Shown piece after piece: positions 43,051 to 52,559 of a DNA stretch of 64,000 nucleotides. Positions within the stretch are counted from its first letter, which is position 1, and each line of letters opens with the position of its first letter. The stretch lies in NCBI RefSeq assembly GCF_002844235.1, contig NZ_PGTS01000002.1, positions 124,001-188,000 of the forward strand, written 5' to 3'. Made by a program: the position numbers and the translations under genes. The notes beneath the pieces were generated by a model. The model searched no databases. It worked only from the letters and a program-made list of their open reading frames with translations, and was not told the DNA's origin. The stretch comes from Thalassospira povalilytica (GTDB taxonomy: Bacteria > Pseudomonadota > Alphaproteobacteria > Rhodospirillales > Thalassospiraceae).

Positions 43051-44355
43051 GTGAAAGACGTCGTCAAAATCGGTGTGGCAGGCCTGGGTACGGTCGGTGC
43101 CGGAACCGTTAAACTGCTGAGTGAACATCGCGACATTCTGGCTGACCGTTCGGGCACCCAGATCGTCGTCACAGCGGTATCGGCGCGTGATCGAACTCGT
43201 GATCGTGGTTTTTCGACCGAAGGTCTGACCTGGTACGACGACGCCCGTGACCTTGCTGCTGACAATGAAATCGATATTCTGGTCGAACTGATCGGCGGAT
43301 CGGACGGCATTGCCTATGATGTCTGCAAGGCAGCCCTTGAAAATGGCAAGCATGTGGTAACTGCCAACAAGGCACTGATCGCGCTTAAGGGTGTTGAACT
43401 GGCCCAGATTGCTGACGCCAATAATGTCACCATCGCCTATGAGGCCGCCGTTGCCGGTGGTATCCCGGTGATCAAGGCATTGCGCGAAGGTCTGGCCGGC
43501 AATGCGATTTCGCGTGTGACCGGTATTTTGAACGGCACGTGCAACTATATCCTGACCACCATGCGTGAACAGGGCCGCGACTTTGCCGACGTTCTGGCCG
43601 AGGCGCAGAAACTTGGCTATGCCGAAGCAGATCCGACCTTTGACGTTGACGGCATTGATGCCGCGCACAAGCTGGCAATCCTTGCCAGCCTGGCATTCGG
43701 GGTCGAGGTCGATTTTGATGCGGTTGCTGTTGAAGGTATCCGCAGCGTTTCCGCCCTTGATATCCAGTTGGCCGAAGAACTTGGCTATCGCATCAAGCTG
43801 CTGGGCATTGCCAAACAGACGCCCGAAGGCATCGAACAGCGCGTTTCCCCGGTCATGGTGGATCGCGCAACCCAGATTTCCAAGGTTGAAGGCGTGTTTA
43901 ACGCGGTTGCCCTTGAAGGGGACTATGTCGGTCCGGTGGTTCTTCAGGGCCGTGGTGCCGGTGAACGCCCGACCGCGTCGGCCGTGGTTGCCGATATCGT
44001 CGATATTGCTGCCGGGCGCAGCGCGCCGGTATTTGGCGTGCCGGCCGAACGACTTAAGAAAAACGTTCGTGCGTCGCTCGAAAAGCATACCGGTGCCTAT
44101 TACCTGCGTCTGATGGTGTGGGATCGCCCGGGTGTCATGGCCGAAGTAACCGCAACCCTTGCCAAGCATGGAGTGTCGATGGCCTCGATGATCCAGCATG
44201 GCCGGGCCGAGACCGAAGGCGGTGTTGTGCCTGTGGTGATTGTTGCCCATGAAACCACCGAAGCTGCAATGTCGGGGGCGGTGAATGATATCGCCGCATT
44301 CGAAAGCAACTCGCAGCCGCCGGTATTGATGCGGATCGAAAGCTTCGCATCTTAA
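43051..44355 (+). CDS. hom: Homoserine dehydrogenase
   Basis: A 434-residue enzyme of the threonine/methionine branch that reduces aspartate semialdehyde to homoserine. The nucleotide fold is KIGVAGLGTVGAGTVKLLS, the catalytic region GILNGTCNYILTTM and YAEADPTFDVDGIDAAHKL contain the conserved Lys and Asp, and a C-terminal ACT domain (RLMVWDRPGVMAEVTATLAK) gives feedback control by threonine. ATG-like start GTG at 43051 follows AAGGAG. It is part of the aminotransferase-hom-glpX row. Confidence 0.97.
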   Translation: MKDVVKIGVAGLGTVGAGTVKLLSEHRDILADRSGTQIVVTAVSARDRTRDRGFSTEGLTWYDDARDLAADNEIDILVELIGGSDGIAYDVCKAALENGKHVVTANKALIALKGVELAQIADANNVTIAYEAAVAGGIPVIKALREGLAGNAISRVTGILNGTCNYILTTMREQGRDFADVLAEAQKLGYAEADPTFDVDGIDAAHKLAILASLAFGVEVDFDAVAVEGIRSVSALDIQLAEELGYRIKLLGIAKQTPEGIEQRVSPVMVDRATQISKVEGVFNAVALEGDYVGPVVLQGRGAGERPTASAVVADIVDIAAGRSAPVFGVPAERLKKNVRASLEKHTGAYYLRLMVWDRPGVMAEVTATLAKHGVSMASMIQHGRAETEGGVVPVVIVAHETTEAAMSGAVNDIAAFESNSQPPVLMRIESFAS

Positions 44356-44502
44356 CGGGAATATCACGATATACGCGCCTCGCACCTGTCATGATGCGGG
44401 GCGCTGTTGTAAAGTTTCGACGCAAAATCAACAAAATCAAAAAATAGAAGACAACAACGAGACAGGGCCCCCAGACCCTGCACACTAGACAAGGAAGACA
44501 AA

Positions 44503-45462
44503 ATGGATCGAAATCTCGCGCTTGAAACGGTTCGCGTGACCGAGGCGGCTGCACTTGCGTGCTCCGGCCTTATGGGGCGTGGCGATGAAAAGGCAGCCGA
44601 CCAGGCGGCTGTCGACGCGATGCGCAATGCGCTGAACAGCATGGATATCAAGGGCACGGTCGTGATCGGCGAAGGCGAACGCGACGAAGCACCGATGTTG
44701 TTCATCGGTGAAGAAGTCGGGTCGGGCAATGGTCCGGAAATCGACATTGCGCTTGATCCGCTTGAAGGCACCACCATCTGTGCGACCGGTGGTCCGAACT
44801 CTTTGGCGGTTGTTGCCATGGCCGAAAAGGGCGGCTTCCTGAATGCGCCCGATACCTATATGGACAAGATCGCAGTTGGCGGCGGACTTCCTGATGATGT
44901 GGTTGATCTTGATGCAACCCCGCTTGAGAACCTGAAAAGCCTTGCTGCTGCCAAGGGCTGTGATGTTGCCGATCTGGTTGTCTGCATTCTGGATCGTCCG
45001 CGCCACCAGGAAATCATTGCCAAAACCCGCGAAGCAGGTGCACGCATCATGCTGATCGGTGATGGGGATGTTGCCGGTGTGATTGCGACCTCGCAGAAAA
45101 CCTCGGGCATTGATCTTTACATGGGGACGGGCGGCGCACCGGAAGGTGTTCTTGCCGCAGCAGCCCTTCGTTGCATTGGTGGCCAGTTCCAGGGCCGTCT
45201 TGTTTTCCGTAATGATGACGAAGTTGCCCGCGCCAAGAAATGGGGCATCGAAGATCTTAGCCGTAAATACAAACTGACCGAACTTGCCAAGGGCAATGTC
45301 ATGTTTGCGGCAACCGGTGTCACCGATGGCGCGATGCTGCGCGGTGTGCGTCGCTTCGCCAATGGTGCGGAAACCGAAAGCATCGTGATGCGTTCGCAGT
45401 CGGGTACCGTACGTTACGTTCGCGCGGTTCACGATTTCAGCCGGAAAATCTGGTACAAGTAA
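44503..45462 (+). CDS. glpX: Class II fructose-1,6-bisphosphatase
   Basis: A 319-residue GlpX enzyme that removes the 1-phosphate from fructose bisphosphate in gluconeogenesis, using Mg2+ or Mn2+. The sequence shows GTVVIGEGERDEAPMLFIGE, the metal/phosphate site DIALDPLEGTTICATG and MGTGGAPEGVLAAAALRCIG. ATG at 44503 is preceded by AAGGAAGACAAA. It is 147 bases after hom in the conserved order hom-glpX; recJ, which commonly comes next, is displaced to 50.7 kb. A strong terminator follows. Confidence 0.97.
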   Translation: MDRNLALETVRVTEAAALACSGLMGRGDEKAADQAAVDAMRNALNSMDIKGTVVIGEGERDEAPMLFIGEEVGSGNGPEIDIALDPLEGTTICATGGPNSLAVVAMAEKGGFLNAPDTYMDKIAVGGGLPDDVVDLDATPLENLKSLAAAKGCDVADLVVCILDRPRHQEIIAKTREAGARIMLIGDGDVAGVIATSQKTSGIDLYMGTGGAPEGVLAAAALRCIGGQFQGRLVFRNDDEVARAKKWGIEDLSRKYKLTELAKGNVMFAATGVTDGAMLRGVRRFANGAETESIVMRSQSGTVRYVRAVHDFSRKIWYK

Positions 45463-45488
45463 GAAACCCGCAAAACGGATTTCGAAAA

Positions 45489-45527
45489 GGGAGTGCCGCG
45501 TTCTCAATCCGGGCACTCCCTTTTTTC
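45489..45527 (+). terminator. Terminator after glpX
   Basis: GGGAGTGCC/GGCACTCCC stem with a T6 run, 26 bases after the stop codon. Confidence 0.92.
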
Positions 45528-45607
45528 GTTTAAGGACTTGCAGGGCAGGGCGGTCTGGGTTACATCCTCCGCCCCCTTCAAAATAGCCTGTTATCGGAGC
45601 CTGCCTG

Positions 45608-46900
45608 ATGTCTGAAATTATCGCCCTTGATTTCGGTACGACCAATTCTGTTCTTGCGGTCGCAGACAGCGCAGGCAATGTGCAATCGGCAAAATTCGAA
45701 GTCGGCGCCAACAGCTTTGATACATACCGCACCATCCTTTATTTCTGGGAAGAGCAGGAACTTACTGCACCGGGTGCGCCGACCCATACCAAAAGCTGTT
45801 CCGGCCCGTTTGCGATTGCCGAATATCTTAAGGAAAGCCATGATTGCCGACTGATCCAGTCGATGAAATCCTATCTGGCGACCAAGGATTTTGAAGGTAC
45901 AGACATTTTCGGGACGACCTATTCGATCGAAGATCTGATCGGAACGTTTCTTACGCAAATTCATCATTTCGCGCAGCACAGCCTTGGCTGGCTGGGACAT
46001 CGGGTGATTTCCGGACGTCCGGTTGCCTTTGCGGGCAATAATCCCGACAACGACTTTGCCGAAATGCGCCTGCGCGGTGCCTATGAGCAGGCCGGCTTTG
46101 ATGTTGAGGCGATGGTGTATGAACCGCTTGCCGCATCCTATTATTACGGGCGCGAGCTTGATAAACCCGAAACCGTTCTGGTGGCCGACTTTGGTGGTGG
46201 TACCAGTGACTTTTCGCTGATCCGCTTTACGCCGGGTCTTGGTATTCGCGGTGTGCAGCCGCTTGCCCATACCGGTCTTGGCATTGCGGGTGACCGGTTT
46301 GACTATCGCATCATTCAAAAGGCCGTCTGGCCGCGCCTGGGCTTTGGGTCGGAATATAAATCGATGGGGGCGACCCTGCCGGTCCCGCGGCAATATTACA
46401 CGGCCTTTTCGCGCTGGCATGAACTTGCCATGATGAACCAGCCCAAAACGATCAATGAAATCAAAAGCCTGATCCGCTCGGCAACCCGGCCTGACGATAT
46501 CGAAGATCTGGTCGCCATCATCGAAGATGAAATGGGCTTCCATCTTTATCAGACGGTGTCAAAGGCCAAGGCGGAACTCTCGGACAGTGACAGCACGATC
46601 CTGCAATTCTCCCACGGCGGGGTCGAGATCGAAGAAAAGCTGACCCGTGCCGATTTCGAAACCGCCATCGCACCCGACCTTGCCGAGATCGAACAGGCGG
46701 CCAAAGCCTGCCTTGAACAGTCCGGTATTGATGCAAAAGACGTCTCAAAAGTCTTTATGACCGGCGGTACATCCTATGTCCCCGCTGTTCGCAAAATCTT
46801 TGAAGACGGTTTTGGCAAGGACCGCATCGAAATCGGCCAGCCGTTCCTGTCGGTTGCGCACGGTCTTGCGCTGATTGCGGCGGATGAGGGGATTGTCTGA
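45608..46900 (+). CDS. YegD-like Hsp70 family protein
   Basis: A 430-residue actin/Hsp70 ATPase-fold protein without a substrate-binding domain, as in E. coli YegD. ATP-binding markers are IALDFGTTNSVLAVA (phosphate 1), VLVADFGGGTSDFSLIRF (phosphate 2) and KVFMTGGTSYVPAVRKIF (adenosine). The function of YegD is not established; it is thought to be a chaperone-like ATPase. ATG at 45608 follows a GGAGCCTGCCTG region. Its stop codon directly abuts the stop of the convergent small membrane protein gene. Confidence 0.92.
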   Translation: MSEIIALDFGTTNSVLAVADSAGNVQSAKFEVGANSFDTYRTILYFWEEQELTAPGAPTHTKSCSGPFAIAEYLKESHDCRLIQSMKSYLATKDFEGTDIFGTTYSIEDLIGTFLTQIHHFAQHSLGWLGHRVISGRPVAFAGNNPDNDFAEMRLRGAYEQAGFDVEAMVYEPLAASYYYGRELDKPETVLVADFGGGTSDFSLIRFTPGLGIRGVQPLAHTGLGIAGDRFDYRIIQKAVWPRLGFGSEYKSMGATLPVPRQYYTAFSRWHELAMMNQPKTINEIKSLIRSATRPDDIEDLVAIIEDEMGFHLYQTVSKAKAELSDSDSTILQFSHGGVEIEEKLTRADFETAIAPDLAEIEQAAKACLEQSGIDAKDVSKVFMTGGTSYVPAVRKIFEDGFGKDRIEIGQPFLSVAHGLALIAADEGIV

Positions 46901-47218
46901 TCAGCAGGCAAAATCCCCGCCACACATGACGTCAAGCAGCACGATCGCACTGACCAGAAGCCCGATGGCAAGGCCGCTTAGGGCATAAAGCCAGATGCCA
47001 AGTGGGTGGCGTCGGAAAATCCATGGCAAAATGCCTCCGGCAAGGCACAGCACCGGAAAGGCCAGAACGCTGTAAAACAGCAGTTCGGTAAGAAGATTGT
47101 CCTCAGACCCGGGAGCGTCAAACATCATTGGTGAAAACATCACCAATGGCATCGACATGACGGCACCAAGCACGGACAGGATGGTTAATCCGATCCGCAG
47201 ACCTTTTTTGTGGGGCAT
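46901..47218 (-). CDS. Small membrane protein of unknown function
   Basis: A 105-residue protein with three hydrophobic helices (TILSVLGAVMSMPLVMF; LLFYSVLAFPVLCLAGGIL; LYALSGLAIGLLVSAIVLLD) and two cysteines near the end. It starts ATG 47216-47218 behind AAAGGA. No family was recognised. It is convergent with the Hsp70-like gene with no spacer between the two stop codons. Confidence 0.7.
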   Translation of the reverse strand: MPHKKGLRIGLTILSVLGAVMSMPLVMFSPMMFDAPGSEDNLLTELLFYSVLAFPVLCLAGGILPWIFRRHPLGIWLYALSGLAIGLLVSAIVLLDVMCGGDFAC

Positions 47219-47499
47219 TGCTCGTATCCTTTATGGTTGTCGAGCCAAGGTCTCATAGTGGACTCTGACAGGTTAATGGCTTTCTAAGGGGAGATAGGAT
47301 TGGAAGGGTAGTTTCTTCCTTCGAACTGCGCGTGGTCAGATGCGTGTCGCGATGAACGAACGCAGCATCTGGTGGTGTTGTTTCTAGTTATGGACGTCGA
47401 CAGATTTCTGCGTTAATTCATCTTCATTCTCGGCTAAAAAAGAAAAATCGGAATTAGCTGAGCGCAGACATACTATATGCAGCGACAGGGGGACTAGGT

Positions 47500-49026
47500 T
47501 TGCTGTTTCATGAGTTGGCGTTCTTGTACGTCTTCATGCCTTTGACGATTTCGATTGCGATTTGGCTCGGTCGAAAAGAAAGTAAAAAACTTTTCATATA
47601 CTTTCTGTGTCTCGTATCCCTCGTGTTTTACGGCTGGTGGAATCCATCTTTCGTCCCGCTACTTTTTTCATCTATCTTGTTTAACTATTTTCTCGGAAAC
47701 TACCTACAGGGTTGCCAGTATCCAGCTCGTAGAAGAATTCTCTTGGGGGTCGGCGTTTCAGCAAATCTTCTCGTGCTGGTTTGTTTCAAGTACCTCGATT
47801 TCCTGGGCGAGATTATCGGCGGCGCATTTTCGATTGATGTGAACCTGCCGGCACTCGAGTTACCCTTGGGGGTTTCATTTTTTACCTTCCTTCAGATTGC
47901 CTATATCGTTGATGCGGCAAAGGGTGATGCCGACAAAGATCAGTTCGCACCATATTTTCTGTTCGTAACGTTTTTCCCGCACCTCATTGCGGGGCCACTC
48001 GTCCATCATCGAAGCCTGATTAGTCAGTTTTCACAAAGGATGACGAATGTTTACGAGAATGTTGCCGTAGGCTTTACGATTTTTGTCATTGGGCTTTTCA
48101 AGAAGCTGGTTCTCGCTGATACGGTTGTATATTGGTCGGACTCCGTCTTTAACGGCGCAGCAAGCGGGATTCCTCCCAGTATTATTGACAGTTGGGTTGG
48201 TGCAATATCATTTACCTTGCTGATTTATTTTGATTTTTCTTCATACTCGGATATGGCAATTGGCCTTTCCAAGATGTTGGGTATTCGCCTGCCAGAGAAT
48301 TTCAATTCGCCTTACAAAGCGACATCAATTATCGAATTTTGGCGCCGTTGGCATATCACGCTGTCCAGCTTCCTAAGAGATTATCTTTACGTTCCCTTAG
48401 GTGGGAACCGTAAGGGACCTATCCGCCGGTATCTCAATCTTGTGATTGTAATGTTGCTTGCGGGATTGTGGCATGGTGCCAGCTGGCAGTTCGTTCTGTG
48501 GGGGGGGCTGCACGGAGCATATCTGCTGGTAAACCACTTGTGGCGAGGCCAGCGATTGCTGGTCCTCCCTTCACCAGTGGGGCTAATTTTGACATTTCTT
48601 GCGGTTGTTTTTGCCTGGGTTCCATTCCGGGCGGAAACTTGGCAGGCCTCAATTCTGGTTTTCAAAGGGATGGCAGGGTTTAACGGTCTGATCCTTCCCG
48701 TGCATTATGGAGAAATGATGCCGCAGGATCTTGTCAGGTTTCTGGGGAATTTGGGTGTCGAATTTGCAACTTTGTCTGTCTATGGCGGATTTAATCAGCT
48801 GTTTTTATTGGGGTTGTTGCTGATGTTTGTTTGGTTCGCACCCAATACCCAGCAACTCATGGGCAGGTATGACGTGGTGCTTGATAAACGCGCAGCCACC
48901 ATTCCTATGTGGATGTGCTGGAAACCCGGCATAATAAGTGGCTGTGTTGTGGCGTTTGTTGCCGCCTATCTTTGGATGCTTGGATTACAGGGGAAGGCGG
49001 GTGAATTCATCTATTTCCAATTCTAG
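47500..49026 (+). CDS. MBOAT family O-acyltransferase (AlgI/PatA-like)
   Basis: A 508-residue multispanning membrane protein that moves acyl groups across the inner membrane for O-acetylation of polysaccharide, lipid or peptidoglycan. The MBOAT signature is clear: the catalytic His325 in AGLWHGASWQFVLWG and an upstream WRRWHITLSSFLRDYLYVP (His285). About 11 hydrophobic helices are visible. The start is TTG at 47500 behind GGGGGA. The next gene overlaps its end by 26 bases. Base composition is lower in G+C than the glpX and recJ genes on either side. It has no glycan-synthesis genes near it. Confidence 0.93.
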   Translation: MLFHELAFLYVFMPLTISIAIWLGRKESKKLFIYFLCLVSLVFYGWWNPSFVPLLFSSILFNYFLGNYLQGCQYPARRRILLGVGVSANLLVLVCFKYLDFLGEIIGGAFSIDVNLPALELPLGVSFFTFLQIAYIVDAAKGDADKDQFAPYFLFVTFFPHLIAGPLVHHRSLISQFSQRMTNVYENVAVGFTIFVIGLFKKLVLADTVVYWSDSVFNGAASGIPPSIIDSWVGAISFTLLIYFDFSSYSDMAIGLSKMLGIRLPENFNSPYKATSIIEFWRRWHITLSSFLRDYLYVPLGGNRKGPIRRYLNLVIVMLLAGLWHGASWQFVLWGGLHGAYLLVNHLWRGQRLLVLPSPVGLILTFLAVVFAWVPFRAETWQASILVFKGMAGFNGLILPVHYGEMMPQDLVRFLGNLGVEFATLSVYGGFNQLFLLGLLLMFVWFAPNTQQLMGRYDVVLDKRAATIPMWMCWKPGIISGCVVAFVAAYLWMLGLQGKAGEFIYFQF

Positions 49027-49918
49027 GCGGTTTACGTTCATTGCGTTTGGTGGTGGCATTGTGCTGCTGGTTATTATGCTGGTTGTTCTGGAGCTGTTTC
49101 TGCGTAGTCAAGTTTCCAGTGATGCGAACAGTCAAGAATATCGCGTGCGGTTTCTTCATGGCGAGGCGCCTTGGACAGCTTTCGGAGATTCTCACGTAGA
49201 GGGAGCTCTTTTATCTGGCGACTGGCTTGATAATCTGGGGCAAGCGTCTGACAATTTAAATACGATCATTGCCAAGGTTTCACTTCGCGTCGAGAGAGGA
49301 GGGGTGCAAGGTGTTATCATTCCTGCCGATCCACAACTATTTTCATTTTATCGTGTATCTGCAGAACAAGAAGACCGGATTAAAGTTCTTAACAAAGACT
49401 ATTCTGAAAGTCTGATGTTGTTTGATCCCAGATACAGGCCCTATCTTGGTCGAACGTTATGGTCTGTCCTGAGCAACCCGTCTTTATTGTGGTCAAGCAA
49501 CAGCGAACCGGAAAATACACAGGTTCAATCCGCCGAACCCACACGACCAAGAGACTGGTTGAAATCAGTGACAATTCGTGTGCAATTGCATACGCCTGTT
49601 GCCAATTTCTCCAAAACAGATGACGCCAAAGCTTATCGTCAGTTGATCACTGGTTTGAGGGCGCAGGGAATAGATGTATGTATGGTTCGATATCCGGTTT
49701 CTAAGGATTATCTGACGGTATCGAGATCTATTGCTGCCTTTTCCGAAGTGGAAAAGTTTTTTGCCGATGTTGCCGCAAGCAACGAAGTTTTGCTTGTCGA
49801 TGTTTCCAGCCTTTTGCCGGGAGAAATTTTTATAGATCCCGACCATATTCCAGCCTCACAGAGGGAATATGTTACAAATGTTGTAAAAGAACGTTGTGCC
49901 GTGAACCAATTGAACTGA
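49001..49918 (+). CDS. SGNH-hydrolase-like partner of the MBOAT protein (AlgJ/AlgX-like)
   Basis: A 305-residue membrane-anchored protein with GTG start at 49001 behind GGGGAAGG, inside the end of the MBOAT gene, so translation is coupled. One N-terminal helix (FIAFGGGIVLLVIMLVVLEL) anchors it, with the rest in the periplasm. The block GDSH (residues 62-65, in TAFGDSHVEGA) corresponds to the nucleophile block of SGNH/GDSL enzymes, and DPDHIPASQ near the end supplies the Asp-x-x-His-like catalytic block. AlgJ/AlgX-type proteins accept acetyl groups from MBOAT proteins and place them on the glycan, and the gene order supports this. Codon use is AT-rich. Confidence 0.82.
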   Translation: MNSSISNSRRFTFIAFGGGIVLLVIMLVVLELFLRSQVSSDANSQEYRVRFLHGEAPWTAFGDSHVEGALLSGDWLDNLGQASDNLNTIIAKVSLRVERGGVQGVIIPADPQLFSFYRVSAEQEDRIKVLNKDYSESLMLFDPRYRPYLGRTLWSVLSNPSLLWSSNSEPENTQVQSAEPTRPRDWLKSVTIRVQLHTPVANFSKTDDAKAYRQLITGLRAQGIDVCMVRYPVSKDYLTVSRSIAAFSEVEKFFADVAASNEVLLVDVSSLLPGEIFIDPDHIPASQREYVTNVVKERCAVNQLN

Positions 49919-50071
49919 ATTCCATCGTTGTTCAGATATTTGCCCTGCAACTTTTCCACGATGTGCAAACGCGCCTTCTTTTCGGTTTGGGAAATCGCAC
50001 CTATCTTGAATCCATAAATGCCCGAACCGCAATGGAACAACGGGCGTGATGGTGCTCAGGGAGGAACGCAC

Positions 50072-50605
50072 ATGAATACCGAAAGTGATGCACATGTGAT
50101 TGAACGGCTGACGGGGCAGATCCTGCCGGCTTTGCCGATGTCTGCGACCAATGACCAGATGGTCGATCTTTCAAGTCTTTCCGGGCGGACTGTTGTTTAT
50201 GCCTATCCCAGAACGGCCGAACCGGGCGTGCCGTCACCGGATGGCTGGGATGAAATTCCCGGTGCCAAGGGCTGCACGCCGCAATCCTGTTCGTTCCGCG
50301 ATCATGCGGTCGAGTTGCGCGCGGTCGGTGTTGAAAATCTTTACGGGCTTTCGAGCCAGACAACGGACTATCAAAAAGAGGCTGCCGAACGGCTTCACCT
50401 GCCATTTGCACTGTTGTCCGATGCCGATCACCGGTTCAAGGAAGCGATGGCCATGCCCGATTTCGAAGCAGGCGAGATGCGGCTTTTCAAGCGCCTGACC
50501 ATGGTGATTGATGATGGCAAGATCACCAGGGTTTTCTATCCGGTCGATGATCCGGCCGCCGATGCCGAAAACGTCCTGAAATGGTGCGGTGAAAACCCGC
50601 GCTGA
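50072..50605 (+). CDS. PrxQ/Bcp-type peroxiredoxin
   Basis: A 177-residue thioredoxin-fold peroxidase. The peroxidatic Cys68 and resolving Cys73 are in KGCTPQSCSFRDHAVEL, the five-residue spacing of PrxQ/Bcp proteins. The loop before it (TAEPGVPSPDGWDEIPGA) is longer than usual in Bcp, and the ending FKRLTMVIDDGKITRVFYPV matches this class of AhpC-TSA-like proteins in alphaproteobacteria. It would reduce organic and hydrogen peroxides. ATG at 50072 follows GGGAGGAA; the frame is open 18 codons upstream. recJ starts 86 bases after its stop. Confidence 0.9.
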   Translation: MNTESDAHVIERLTGQILPALPMSATNDQMVDLSSLSGRTVVYAYPRTAEPGVPSPDGWDEIPGAKGCTPQSCSFRDHAVELRAVGVENLYGLSSQTTDYQKEAAERLHLPFALLSDADHRFKEAMAMPDFEAGEMRLFKRLTMVIDDGKITRVFYPVDDPAADAENVLKWCGENPR

Positions 50606-50690
50606 TGAAATCCGGTGCCCGGGAACGAAGTTTTCAGATCGGCAAATTATCCGGTTTAAGCGGGCCCGAGATTGCGCTATTTCATAGGGC

Positions 50691-52481
50691 ATGACAGAGC
50701 ACGCAAAAGAAACGACATTCATGGGCATCGAGCGATCCGTCACCGGAAAATGGTGGCGTGAGCGCGCAACGGATGAACGCCTGGCAACCACGATTTCGCA
50801 GCGCTTCGGGGTGCCGGAAATCGTGGGCCGGGTCATGGCAAATCGTGGCATCGGACTTGATGATGCCGAAAGTTTTCTGTCCCCGACATTGCGCGACCTG
50901 ATGCCAGATCCATCGTCATTGCAAGACATGGATATGGCAGCATCACGCATCGCCGATGCCATCGAAAAGCGCGAGCAGATGGCAGTGTTTGGCGATTATG
51001 ACGTTGATGGTGCAACCAGTACCGCGCTTTTGAAACGTTTCTTCCGGGCGCTTGGCGCAGATGTACCGGTGCATATTCCCGACCGCATGACCGAAGGATA
51101 CGGTCCCAACGCCCCGGCATTGCTGGAACTGCAACGCAAGGGTGCGAACCTTATCCTGACGGTCGATTGCGGGGTGACGGCCTATGGCCCGTTACAAGAG
51201 GCAAGGGACGCCGGGATAGAGGTCATTGTGGTTGACCATCACGCGGCCGAACCGGAATTGCCGCCCGCCGTCGCGGTGGTCAATCCGAACCGGCTTGATG
51301 ATGAAAGCGGGCTTGGTCATTTGTGTGCAGCCGGTGTGGCGTTCCTGTTATGTGTGGCGATCCTGCGTGAATTGCGCAGTCGCGGCTGGCTTGAAAAGGC
51401 AGGGGTTCGGGCACCCGATTTGCGCAACTGGCTTGATCTGGTTGCGCTGGGAACCGTCTGTGATGTCGTGCCGTTGCGCGGGTTGAACCGGGCCTTTGTG
51501 ACCCAGGGGCTCAAGGTCATGAAACATCGGTCCAATATCGGCATGACGTCACTTGCCGATATTGCCGGGGTCAATGAAACGCCAAGTGCCTATCATCTTG
51601 GATATGTGCTGGGGCCGCGTGTGAATGCGGGCGGGCGTGTTGGCGAAAGTTTCCTTGGTACGACCTTGTTGTCGGGGGACAACCCGGCACAGGCGCAGGA
51701 TATCGCGCGCAAGCTTGATGAATATAACCGCGAACGCAAGGCGATCGAGGATATTGTCCTTGATCAGGCGATCAGCGCGGTGGAAGGCCGGTCAAAAATC
51801 GGGTCCATGGTGCTGGTGGGCGGCGAGGACTGGCATCCCGGCGTGATCGGGATTGTGGCCAGCCGTCTCAAGGATCGTTATCACGTGCCGTCGCTGGTCA
51901 TGGGGCTGGTGGATGGTGTGTATAAGGGGTCGGGCCGATCTGTGCGCGGTATTGATCTTGGTGCGGCAATTATTGCTGCACGTCAGGCCGGGCTTCTGAT
52001 CAACGGGGGCGGTCACGGCATGGCGGCGGGCTTTACGCTTGATCCGGAAAAGCAGGACGCGTTTGAAGCCTTCCTTGAAGAACGGTTCGCGAAAATCATC
52101 GAAGAAAATGATATTCGTCCCACCATCACGGTGGACGGGGCCCTGCATGCCCATGGGGCGACGATTGAACTGATTGATGCGCTTGAAAAGCTTGGTCCAT
52201 TTGGTGCGGGCAATGCCGAGCCCCGATTTGCCTTTGTCGATTGTCGTGCGGTAAAAGCCGATGTAGTCGGGGCCGATCATGTGCGCTGTATTCTGACCGG
52301 GGCCAATGGCAAGGGACGGCTCAAGGCGATTGCGTTCAGATGCCTTGATAATGACATGGGTCAGACATTGATCAAGCATGGCGGACGGCCGTTGCATGTT
52401 CTGGGACATCTGCGCCGCGATACATGGCAGGGCCGTGACGGCGTTCAGCTGATCATTGATGACGTGTCTTTGCCGGTCTGA
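50691..52481 (+). CDS. recJ: Single-stranded-DNA-specific exonuclease RecJ
   Basis: A 596-residue 5'-3' exonuclease for RecF-pathway and mismatch repair. It has the DHH phosphoesterase motifs FGDYDVDGATSTALL, LTVDCGVTAYG, IVVDHHAAEPELP and LGPRVNAGGRVG, the DHHA1 block NGGGHGMAAGFTL, and a C-terminal OB-like domain. ATG at 50691 is used; the usual alphaproteobacterial order is hom-glpX-recJ, but here about 5.2 kb separate glpX and recJ. Confidence 0.97.
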   Translation: MTEHAKETTFMGIERSVTGKWWRERATDERLATTISQRFGVPEIVGRVMANRGIGLDDAESFLSPTLRDLMPDPSSLQDMDMAASRIADAIEKREQMAVFGDYDVDGATSTALLKRFFRALGADVPVHIPDRMTEGYGPNAPALLELQRKGANLILTVDCGVTAYGPLQEARDAGIEVIVVDHHAAEPELPPAVAVVNPNRLDDESGLGHLCAAGVAFLLCVAILRELRSRGWLEKAGVRAPDLRNWLDLVALGTVCDVVPLRGLNRAFVTQGLKVMKHRSNIGMTSLADIAGVNETPSAYHLGYVLGPRVNAGGRVGESFLGTTLLSGDNPAQAQDIARKLDEYNRERKAIEDIVLDQAISAVEGRSKIGSMVLVGGEDWHPGVIGIVASRLKDRYHVPSLVMGLVDGVYKGSGRSVRGIDLGAAIIAARQAGLLINGGGHGMAAGFTLDPEKQDAFEAFLEERFAKIIEENDIRPTITVDGALHAHGATIELIDALEKLGPFGAGNAEPRFAFVDCRAVKADVVGADHVRCILTGANGKGRLKAIAFRCLDNDMGQTLIKHGGRPLHVLGHLRRDTWQGRDGVQLIIDDVSLPV

Positions 52482-52559
52482 AATCTTTCCGAGTTCGGGC
52501 GGAGAACATCCGCAACGCGAAATCACCGGCGCGATGCCGGTGAATGCGTTCGCCTGTGA

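Noticed and set aside
42535..44385. 616-codon minus-strand frame opposite hom
   Set aside because: The plus-strand hom is fully supported; the opposite frame is a codon-bias shadow typical of high-G+C DNA.
44485..45735. 416-codon minus-strand frame opposite glpX
   Set aside because: It mirrors the glpX frame and has no recognisable domain.
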